The notes under the pieces are model-generated. The model was not told where the DNA came from. It made no database searches and was given only the letters and a program-made list of their open reading frames with translations. From Ruminococcaceae bacterium UBA6857 (lineage in GTDB: Bacteria; Bacillota; Clostridia; Oscillospirales; Acutalibacteraceae), in NCBI GenBank assembly GCA_002451715.1, contig DKDD01000163.1, positions 6,129-11,133 of the forward strand: 5,005 nt of DNA, read 5' to 3'. Within the stretch, counting starts at the first letter, position 1, and each line of letters starts with the position of its first letter. This document shows positions 1-5,005 of the stretch, one piece after another. The translations under genes were made by a program, and so were the position numbers.

Positions 1-8
1 AAAGGTGG
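1..8 (+). promoter_or_regulatory. Shine-Dalgarno site of the cysteine leader ORF
   Basis: AAAGGTGG differs by one base from AAAGGAGG and lies nine bases before the ATG at 18. It is at least as strong as the SD of metY itself, so the small ORF behind it is likely to be translated. It touches the left edge of the window, so the promoter and transcription start lie outside. Confidence 0.72.
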
Positions 9-17
9 GTATAACAA

Positions 18-95
18 ATGCAAATCAAATTCACAAAACTTCTTCGTTTCAATTTCAGGTCCGGACGAATGCAGCGATGTTGCCGTTTAAAATAA
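18..95 (+). CDS. Putative cysteine-rich leader peptide (25 aa) upstream of metY-cysK
   Basis: This short ORF starts at ATG 18 behind a good SD (1-8) and stops at TAA 93-95, which is 35 bases before the metY start. The peptide is strongly basic (five Arg, three Lys, no acidic residue) and ends RMQRCCRLK, with adjacent Cys codons TGT and TGC at 78-83 (residues 21 and 22). An internal ATG lies at 69-71. Two Cys in 25 residues contrasts with one Cys in the 738 residues of the two enzymes downstream. Leader peptides rich in the amino acid made by the operon are the classic sign of attenuation, as with trp and his leaders; cysteine-rich upstream ORFs ahead of sulfur genes have been described in mycobacteria. 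From this I infer that the act of translation matters more than the peptide. No signal peptide or membrane segment is seen. A chance ORF is possible, but the SD, position and Cys pair together make that less likely. I do not recognise the peptide as a named family. Confidence 0.72.
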   Translation: MQIKFTKLLRFNFRSGRMQRCCRLK

Positions 96-121
96 TTTGA
101 ATCATCTGAAATTGAAAGGAA
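43..121 (+). promoter_or_regulatory. Long-range leader RNA helix masking the metY Shine-Dalgarno
   Basis: Bases 47-58 (TTTCAATTTCAG) are perfectly complementary to 106-117 (CTGAAATTGAAA). After one G-G mismatch (46/118), bases 43-45 pair with 119-121, giving 15 pairs over 16 positions; a G-U pair (59/105) can be added inside. The 3' arm contains the whole metY SD (AAAGGAA, 115-121), so the folded form should block ribosome binding at metY. The 5' arm lies in leader codons 9-14, and the 47-base loop holds both Cys codons and the leader stop. A small hairpin at 71-83 (five pairs with one wobble, three-base loop) can form within the loop. No T-run follows the 3' arm, so control would be of translation, not of transcription termination. 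The pairing is seen directly; the switching role is inferred. Confidence 0.62.
115..121 (+). promoter_or_regulatory. metY Shine-Dalgarno site
   Basis: AAAGGAA ends nine bases before the metY ATG at 131, and the next bases are A-rich and unstructured. Every base except G118 can be paired in the long-range leader helix, which makes the accessibility of this site the likely control point. Confidence 0.75.
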
Positions 122-130
122 CGAAATAAA

Positions 131-1414
131 ATGAGTAAATATAAGTTTGAAACAATCCAGGTGCACGCAGGACAGGAAAAACCCGACCCCGCAACGGACG
201 CAAGAGCCGTTCCGATTTATGCCACCACATCATACGTTTTCAAAGATTCGGCGCAGGCCGCCGGAAGATTCGGCCTTACCGAGGGAGGAAACATCTATAC
301 CCGTCTTATGAACCCGACTTCTTCCGTTTTTGAAGAACGCATTGCTGCGCTTGAAGGCGGCGCCGCGGCGCTTGCAACCGCTTCGGGTTCCGCAGCGATT
401 ACATATGCGGTTCAAAACATTGCAAGAGCAGGCGACCACATTGTTTCCTCTGCAAACCTTTACGGCGGAACATATAACCTTTTTGCAAACACACTCAAAG
501 ATCAAGGTCTTGACGTGACTTTTGTTGACCCGTCGGACATTGACGCTTTTGAAAAAGCAATTAAGGACAATACAAAACTCCTTTATGCCGAAACGCTCGG
601 AAATCCCAATTCAGACGTAATTGACATTGAAGCGATTGCAGCAGTTGCTCATAAGCACGGAATACCGCTTGTTGTTGACAACACCTTTGCAACGCCGTTT
701 TTGCTTCGCCCGATTGAGCACGGCGCAGATATTGTTGTTCATTCGGCAACAAAATTCATCGGCGGACACGGCACCGTAATGGGCGGCGTTGTTGTTGACA
801 GCGGAAAGTTTGACTGGACTCAGAACGATAAATTCCCCGGAATCACCGAACCGAACCCGTCATATCACGGTGTTGTTTTTTCAAAAGCCTGCGGCAATCT
901 TGCATACATTCTCAAGCTTCGCACAACGCTCATGAGAGACCAGGGCGCAACAATTTCTCCGTTCAACTCGTTCCTGCTTCTTCAGGGACTTGAAACGCTT
1001 TCGCTTCGCGTTGAACGCCACGTTGAAAACGCGCTCAAGGTTGTTGAATACCTTAAAAATCACCCGCAGGTTGAAAAGGTCAACCATCCCTCGCTTGCAA
1101 CCGGCAAAGAAAAGGAACTTTATAAAAAGTACTTCCCGAACGGCGGCGGTTCAATCTTTACTTTTGAAATCAAAGGCGACGCCGAAAAGGCAAAGAAATT
1201 CACCGAAAGTTTGGAGCTTTTCTCGCTTCTTGCAAACGTTGCAGACGTAAAGAGCCTTGTTATTCATCCAGCTTCAACAACCCATTCGCAGCTTTCTGAA
1301 GAAGAGCTTCTTGCCGGCGGAATCAAGCCGAACACGGTTCGTCTTTCAATCGGAACCGAACATATTGACGATATCATCGCAGACCTCGAGCACGGCTTTG
1401 AGGCAGTTAAATAA
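131..1414 (+). CDS. metY: O-acetyl-L-homoserine sulfhydrylase (O-acetylhomoserine aminocarboxypropyltransferase)
   Basis: This is a cytoplasmic, PLP-dependent enzyme of the Cys/Met metabolism fold (cystathionine gamma-synthase family). It joins sulfide to O-acetyl-L-homoserine to give L-homocysteine and acetate, the direct sulfhydrylation route to methionine. At 427 residues it has the full family length. Visible family features are the N-terminal TIQVHAGQ, the YTRLMNPT motif (Tyr56 and Arg58, which contact PLP phosphate from the partner subunit), Asp183 in VVDNTFATP, the PLP Schiff-base Lys208 in HSATKFIGGHGT, and HPASTTHSQL near 379-388. The insert at about 223-250 (DSGKFDW, then FPGITEPNPSYHG) is typical of MetY and absent from MetB-type enzymes, which supports this call over cystathionine synthase or lyase. 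The ATG is supported by the SD at 115-121. The protein has one Cys (254). cysK follows after 12 bases, and expression of both is probably set by the leader at 18-121. Confidence 0.95.
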   Translation: MSKYKFETIQVHAGQEKPDPATDARAVPIYATTSYVFKDSAQAAGRFGLTEGGNIYTRLMNPTSSVFEERIAALEGGAAALATASGSAAITYAVQNIARAGDHIVSSANLYGGTYNLFANTLKDQGLDVTFVDPSDIDAFEKAIKDNTKLLYAETLGNPNSDVIDIEAIAAVAHKHGIPLVVDNTFATPFLLRPIEHGADIVVHSATKFIGGHGTVMGGVVVDSGKFDWTQNDKFPGITEPNPSYHGVVFSKACGNLAYILKLRTTLMRDQGATISPFNSFLLLQGLETLSLRVERHVENALKVVEYLKNHPQVEKVNHPSLATGKEKELYKKYFPNGGGSIFTFEIKGDAEKAKKFTESLELFSLLANVADVKSLVIHPASTTHSQLSEEELLAGGIKPNTVRLSIGTEHIDDIIADLEHGFEAVK

Positions 1415-1418
1415 GGAG
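1413..1418 (+). promoter_or_regulatory. cysK Shine-Dalgarno site overlapping the metY stop
   Basis: AAGGAG shares two bases with the metY TAA (1412-1414) and lies eight bases before ATG 1427. This fixes the cysK start at 1427 and not at the in-frame GTG at 1418, whose first base is part of the SD itself. The overlap suggests that ribosomes finishing metY help open or load cysK. Confidence 0.8.
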
Positions 1419-1426
1419 TGTTAACA

Positions 1427-2362
1427 ATGTCAGAAAAAGTATATAAATCAGCATCGGAACTTATCGGAAGAACTCCGCTTTTGGAGCTTACACACATTGA
1501 AAAAAACGAAAACCTTGAAGCAAGAATCCTTGCAAAGCTTGAATATTTCAACCCCGCAGGTTCGGTCAAAGACCGCATTGCAAAAGCGATGATTGAAGAC
1601 GCGGAAGAAAAGGGTCTTTTGAAAAAAGGTTCGGTAATCATTGAACCCACAAGCGGAAACACCGGAATCGGCCTTGCCGCCGTTGCCGCCGCAAAGGGAT
1701 ACGAAATCACAATCGTTATGCCCGAAACCATGTCGGTTGAAAGAAGAAAGCTTATGAAAGCTTACGGCGCAAAGCTTGTTCTCACCGAAGGCTCAAAGGG
1801 AATGAAAGGCGCAATCGCAAAAGCGCAGGAAATTGCAGACAGTACTCCGAACAGCTTTATTCCCGGTCAGTTTGTCAACCCGGCAAACCCGACTGCACAC
1901 AAAAAGACCACTGGACCCGAAATTTGGGAGGATACCGACGGAAAGGTTGACATTTTTGTTGCCGGCGTAGGCACGGGCGGAACAGTCACCGGTGTCGGCG
2001 AATATCTTAAAGAACAGAACCCGAACGTTAAAGTTGTTGCCGTTGAACCGGCTTCTTCCGCCGTTCTTTCAACGGGTGTTGCGGGCGCACACAAGATTCA
2101 GGGAATCGGCGCAGGCTTTGTTCCCGATGTGCTCAACACAAAGGTTTATGACGAAATTATCCCCGTCAGCAACGAGGACGCGTTTGCGTTCGGAAAACGC
2201 ATCGGAAGAGAAGAGGGTGTGCTTGTCGGAATTTCTTCCGGCGCAGCGGTTGCCGCGGCGGTTAGCCTTGCAAAACGCCCCGAAAACAAAGGCAAAACAA
2301 TTGTTGCTCTTCTTCCCGATACCGGAGACAGATATCTTTCAACTCCGCTTTTTGATGAATAA
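1427..2362 (+). CDS. cysK: Cysteine synthase A (O-acetylserine sulfhydrylase)
   Basis: This fold-type II PLP enzyme converts O-acetyl-L-serine and sulfide to L-cysteine and acetate in the cytoplasm, the last step of cysteine synthesis. From ATG 1427 it has 311 residues, the normal CysK length. Key sites are the PLP Lys48 in NPAGSVKDR, the substrate loop TSGNTG (75-80), the phosphate-binding loop GTGGT (182-186), the HKIQGIGAGFVP segment (222-233), and the Ser pair of GISSGAA (270-271) near the PLP pyridine nitrogen. The start with a conserved ELIGRTPLLEL stretch and the absence of a CBS-domain extension argue for CysK over cystathionine beta-synthase, although related enzymes acting on O-phosphoserine cannot be excluded by eye. 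The protein has no cysteine at all. It is co-transcribed with metY and so shares its leader. A strong hairpin follows 35 bases after the stop. Confidence 0.94.
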   Translation: MSEKVYKSASELIGRTPLLELTHIEKNENLEARILAKLEYFNPAGSVKDRIAKAMIEDAEEKGLLKKGSVIIEPTSGNTGIGLAAVAAAKGYEITIVMPETMSVERRKLMKAYGAKLVLTEGSKGMKGAIAKAQEIADSTPNSFIPGQFVNPANPTAHKKTTGPEIWEDTDGKVDIFVAGVGTGGTVTGVGEYLKEQNPNVKVVAVEPASSAVLSTGVAGAHKIQGIGAGFVPDVLNTKVYDEIIPVSNEDAFAFGKRIGREEGVLVGISSGAAVAAAVSLAKRPENKGKTIVALLPDTGDRYLSTPLFDE

Positions 2363-2397
2363 TTCAAACATTTTCATGCTTTTTGTTTGACATACAC

Positions 2398-2441
2398 AAA
2401 AACAGAGCTGTTGCAAAATCAAATGCAACAGCTCTGTTTTT
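2398..2441. terminator. Bidirectional intrinsic terminator between cysK and the HAD phosphatase gene
   Basis: A perfect 18-pair inverted repeat (2398-2415 with 2424-2441) encloses the eight-base loop AAATCAAA. The core is ACAGAGCTGTTGCA and its complement. On the plus strand the stem ends in five T followed by ATATATTTTG; on the minus strand it also ends in five T followed by GTGTATG. It lies 35 bases past the cysK stop and 17 bases past the convergent phosphatase stop, so it fits as a shared terminator for both operons. Confidence 0.9.
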
Positions 2442-2458
2442 ATATATTTTGTTTGTTG

Positions 2459-3100
2459 TCACACAAGGGCAAGCAGTTCTTCCGGTTTGTCAATGATGTG
2501 TTTTGCACCGGAAGAAAGCAGTGTTTCGCGGCTTCGGTAGCCCCACGTTACGCCGACCATTTCAAGTCCTGCGTTTTGCGCGGTTTGAACGTCAACCTCG
2601 CTGTCTCCGACATAAAGCGCGTCGTCTTTTTGAACGCCGAGCGCGTCAAGTGCTTTAAAAACGTTCGCCGGAGCGGGTTTTCTTTCGCTTTCGTTGTTTA
2701 CACCGAACGAGCAGGTGAGCGCGGGAAAGTACTTTTCGCAAAGACCTTTTACCCCTGCGTCAAGCTTGTTGGAAACAACCGCGGTTTGTATTCCTTTCGC
2801 CGAAAGCTTTGCAATCAGCTCATTTACGCCGTCATAAGGTGCGGTTGTGTCTTCCATGTGTTCAAGATAATACGTTCTGAATTTTTCAAAGCATGCCTTT
2901 TCGTCCGCTTCTTTTGTTCCTTTCGGAATACTGCGGTGCATGAGCATGATTACGCCGTTTCCTATGAAAGAGCGCACCTCGTCAATCGTTCTTTCGGGGT
3001 ATCCGCATTCGCGAAGCGCAAAATTCACGCTTGAAGCAAGGTCGCCGAGTGTGTTGAGAAGCGTTCCGTCAAGGTCAAAAATAACAGCCTTTTTCATCAT
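2459..3100 (-). CDS. HAD-superfamily phosphatase, phosphoglycolate phosphatase-like
   Basis: This is a cytoplasmic phosphatase of the haloacid dehalogenase superfamily (subfamily IA, helical C1 cap), 213 residues, the usual length for Gph-like proteins. Motif I is FDLDGT, with nucleophile Asp9 and acid/base Asp11. The helical cap spans roughly residues 16-85. Motif II is Ser110 in AVVSNK, motif III is Lys141 in ERKPAP, and motif IV is GDSEVD (Asp166 and Asp170, Mg binding). All catalytic residues are present. The family includes phosphoglycolate phosphatase, pyrophosphatases and sugar-phosphate phosphatases, and the substrate cannot be read from sequence, so I give no gene symbol. Two ATG codons lie in tandem (3100 and 3097); the SD AAGGTGAT at 3103-3110 suits either, so the protein may be 212 residues. 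It follows glgP by 21 bases and is probably co-transcribed with it, which hints at a phosphate ester arising near glycogen metabolism, but this is inference. Confidence 0.9.
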   Translation of the reverse strand: MMKKAVIFDLDGTLLNTLGDLASSVNFALRECGYPERTIDEVRSFIGNGVIMLMHRSIPKGTKEADEKACFEKFRTYYLEHMEDTTAPYDGVNELIAKLSAKGIQTAVVSNKLDAGVKGLCEKYFPALTCSFGVNNESERKPAPANVFKALDALGVQKDDALYVGDSEVDVQTAQNAGLEMVGVTWGYRSRETLLSSGAKHIIDKPEELLALV

Positions 3101-3102
3101 AT

Positions 3103-3110
3103 ATCACCTT
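3103..3110 (-). promoter_or_regulatory. Shine-Dalgarno site of the HAD phosphatase gene
   Basis: Read on the minus strand, AAGGTGAT matches the 3' half of the extended anti-SD target (GGAGGTGATC). From its GG there are six bases to ATG 3100 and nine to ATG 3097, so it does not settle which of the tandem ATGs is used. It sits in the 21-base gap after glgP. Confidence 0.65.
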
Positions 3111-3121
3111 GTGAAATGAGC

Positions 3122-5005
3122 TTATTTAACGGGCTTTGTGTGCCAAATGTCGCGTGCGTAATCGTTGACCGCGCGGTCGGCGGCAAAACGTCCTGCACCG
3201 GCAATGTTGACGAGCGACATCCGGTTCCAGTGGGTTTTGTCTGCCCAAAGGGTGTCGATTTTCTTCTGCGCATTTCTGTAATCGGCAAAGTCGGCAAGAA
3301 CCATATACGGGTCATGGTGAATAATCGTGTTGCCGATTTCGGGGAACTGCTTTGAGCCGATACCGTGCTGAACAAATTCAATAACCGCACGAAGTTCGGG
3401 GTTGTTGTTGAAGTAGTTCATCGGGTCATAGCCGGTACGCTTGAGGTCGTTGACTTCCGGTGTTGTCATTCCGAAAAGGATCATGTTCTCGTCGCCGACG
3501 GCTTCGTGAATTTCAACGTTTGCGCCGTCAAGGGTGCCGAGCGTGATTGCGCCGTTGAGCATAAGCTTCATGTTTCCGGTTCCGCTTGCTTCGGTACCTG
3601 CGAGCGAAATCTGTTCGCTGATGTCTGCCGCAGGCATAAGTCTTTCCGCTGCGGTTACGTTGTAATCTTCAACATAAACAATCTTGAGCCTGCCTCTGAC
3701 GTCCGGGTCATTGTTGACAAGGTCCGCAAGGGCAACAATGAAGCTGATGATCTTCTTTGCCATAAAGTAGCCCGAAGCAGCCTTTGCGCCGAAAATATAG
3801 GTGTGCGGAACATAATTTCCGTTGGGATTAGCCTTGATTTCAAGATACTTTGCAACAATTTGGAAAGCGTTGAGGTGCTGACGCTTGTATTCATGAAGAC
3901 GTTTTACCTGAACGTCGAAAACCGAAGTCGGATCAAGTTCAATGCCGGTCTTTTTTCTGATGAGTTCGGCAAAATTCTCTTTGTTGTGGAGTTTAACCTT
4001 TGCAAGTGCTTCCAAAACGGCTTTGTCGTCTTTGTATTCATTAAGCTTTGAAAGCTCTGCGGCGTTGGTGATAAAACCTTTTCCGATGAGACCTTCAAGG
4101 AGCTTAGTAAGCTCGGGGTTTGCCTGGCAGAGCCAGCGGCGGTGAGCAATACCGTTTGTTACATTTGTGAACTTTTCCGGAGTAAGTTTGTAGTATTCGT
4201 GGAAAAGGGAATCTTTAAGAATCTGGCTGTGGAGAGCGGAAACGCCGTTAACGCTGTGGCAGGCGGCAACGCAAAGGTTTGCCATCCTGACAACGCCGCC
4301 GGAGATAACCGCAAGTTCTTCAACCTTGCCTGCGTCGTGGGTCATTTCCCAAATGTGGGCGCGATATCTGTTGTCGATTTCCTTGATGATTTGATAAATA
4401 CGCGGAAGGAGCGACTGAATAAGGCTTTCCGGCCAGCATTCAAGGGCTTCTTTCATAACGGTGTGGTTGGTGTAAGCGCAGGTTGAAGTAACGATTTTCC
4501 AAGCGTCGTCCCAACCGTAGCCGCATTCGTCAAGCAAAATGCGCATGAGTTCCGGAATCGAAAGGGTGGGGTGGGTGTCGTTGATATGGATAGCGTTCTT
4601 TTCGCCGAAGTTTTCCATGGTGCTGAAATGGCGAAGGTGACGCTTAACAATATCCTGAACCGAAGCGGAAACAAGGAAGTACTGCTGCTTAAGGCGAAGG
4701 CTCTTTCCTTCGGGGTGGTTATCCGAGGGATAAAGAATCTTACTGATAACTTCCGCCATTGCGGCCTGTTCCATTGCTTTCATATATTGACCCTGGTCGA
4801 AAAGGTGCATATCGAGCGACGGAGCTTTACTCTTCCAAAGGCGAAGAATGCTGTATCCTTTTCCGCCGTTGCCGGAAACAAACATATCATAAGGCATTGC
4901 GGTGATTTTTGTGTCGCCGACGTTTTCAACCGAGTGGTACTGATTGTCCCAGTTGTCGATGATCTGACCGCCGAAGCTGACTTCAACCGATTCTTCCTCT
5001 CTCGG
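3122..5005 (-). CDS. glgP: Glycogen/maltodextrin phosphorylase, N-terminus outside the window
   Basis: This GT35-family, PLP-dependent phosphorylase releases glucose 1-phosphate from the non-reducing ends of alpha-1,4-glucans using inorganic phosphate. The frame stays open to the right edge, so 627 C-terminal residues are visible. The upstream part reads VSFGGQIIDNW and VGDTKITAMPYDM, matching the family just before its RLWKSKAP motif. The Met at 4897 is therefore internal. Counting from the edge, visible motifs are INDTHPTLSIPELMR (about 141), CHSVNGV with catalytic-site His250, VKRLHEYKRQ (Lys368 and Arg369 near the PLP phosphate), and TEASGTGNMK with PLP Lys480 (codon 3568-3566). Comparison with Lys680 of the rabbit muscle enzyme suggests about 200 residues are missing, for a total near 830, typical of the family. 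The catalytic half is intact. Preference for glycogen or maltodextrin, and N-terminal allosteric sites, cannot be judged here. A HAD phosphatase gene follows after 21 bases. Confidence 0.95.
   Translation of the reverse strand, partial: PREEESVEVSFGGQIIDNWDNQYHSVENVGDTKITAMPYDMFVSGNGGKGYSILRLWKSKAPSLDMHLFDQGQYMKAMEQAAMAEVISKILYPSDNHPEGKSLRLKQQYFLVSASVQDIVKRHLRHFSTMENFGEKNAIHINDTHPTLSIPELMRILLDECGYGWDDAWKIVTSTCAYTNHTVMKEALECWPESLIQSLLPRIYQIIKEIDNRYRAHIWEMTHDAGKVEELAVISGGVVRMANLCVAACHSVNGVSALHSQILKDSLFHEYYKLTPEKFTNVTNGIAHRRWLCQANPELTKLLEGLIGKGFITNAAELSKLNEYKDDKAVLEALAKVKLHNKENFAELIRKKTGIELDPTSVFDVQVKRLHEYKRQHLNAFQIVAKYLEIKANPNGNYVPHTYIFGAKAASGYFMAKKIISFIVALADLVNNDPDVRGRLKIVYVEDYNVTAAERLMPAADISEQISLAGTEASGTGNMKLMLNGAITLGTLDGANVEIHEAVGDENMILFGMTTPEVNDLKRTGYDPMNYFNNNPELRAVIEFVQHGIGSKQFPEIGNTIIHHDPYMVLADFADYRNAQKKIDTLWADKTHWNRMSLVNIAGAGRFAADRAVNDYARDIWHTKPVK

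Noticed and set aside
10..15. TATAAC as a -10 promoter element for metY
   Set aside because: It lies in the spacer between a good SD (1-8) and the leader ATG (18), and any matching -35 would be outside the window. The SD reading explains this stretch better, so no promoter is called.
25..100. Alternative seven-pair helix between 25-31 and 94-100 competing with the SD-masking helix
   Set aside because: It is short and AT-rich and does not extend, so it can easily arise by chance. It crosses the main helix and would only matter if a fold calculation showed a real two-state switch.
1..130. SAM (S-box) riboswitch or T-box leader ahead of metY
   Set aside because: No T-box AGGGTGGNACCGCG element and no recognisable S-box core were seen, and no terminator T-run follows. 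A riboswitch lying further upstream cannot be excluded.
1418..1426. GTG start for cysK, adding three residues
   Set aside because: The GTG begins inside the SD AAGGAG. The ATG at 1427 has ideal spacing and gives the normal CysK N-terminus.
1264..1731. Minus-strand open frame of 155 codons across the metY-cysK junction
   Set aside because: It is a low-complexity Ser/Ala-rich shadow of two well-supported genes with no family motif.
2387..3034. Plus-strand open frame of 215 codons opposite the HAD phosphatase gene
   Set aside because: It starts in the terminator region, has no domain signature, and is the antisense shadow of a gene with all HAD motifs intact.
3365..4051. Plus-strand open frame of 228 codons opposite glgP
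   Set aside because: It is antisense to the highly conserved catalytic half of glgP and has no recognisable domain; its openness follows from codon bias on the other strand.
4895..4897. Met codon at 4897 as the glgP start
   Set aside because: The frame continues open to the window edge with residues that match the phosphorylase family, so this Met (MPYDM) is internal.

Overview
The window looks like chromosomal DNA from a bacterium of moderate GC content, most likely a member of the Bacillota (Clostridia-like). This rests on Shine-Dalgarno (SD) sites of the AAGGAG/AAGGTGAT type ahead of the genes, compact gene spacing, an intrinsic hairpin-plus-T-run terminator, and an anaerobe-typical set of genes for direct sulfide assimilation and glycogen breakdown. 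The taxonomic call is inference from gene content and style; no rRNA or other marker gene is present.

Plus strand, 1-2441: a sulfur amino acid operon. It opens with a 25-codon leader ORF (18-95) that has its own SD at 1-8 and carries two adjacent cysteine codons near its end. The leader mRNA can form a long-range helix (43-58 with 106-121) whose 3' arm contains the SD of the next gene. Then come metY (O-acetylhomoserine sulfhydrylase, 131-1414) and, 12 bases later, cysK (O-acetylserine sulfhydrylase, 1427-2362). The two enzymes fix sulfide into homocysteine and cysteine. The operon ends at a strong hairpin at 2398-2441.

Minus strand, 5005-2459: a convergent operon. It holds the C-terminal three quarters of a glycogen phosphorylase (glgP, 3122-5005, running off the right edge) followed after 21 bases by a HAD-family phosphatase resembling phosphoglycolate phosphatase (2459-3100). 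The hairpin at 2398-2441 has T-rich flanks on both strands and probably terminates both operons.

The most interesting part is the first 130 bases. A Cys-Cys leader peptide, an SD-masking helix, and two sulfide-assimilating enzymes almost free of cysteine together suggest a cysteine-sensing translational attenuator. In this model, a ribosome stalled on the Cys codons sits in the loop of the helix and keeps the metY SD open. The sequence elements are seen directly; the regulatory model is inference. The rest of the window is ordinary metabolism.
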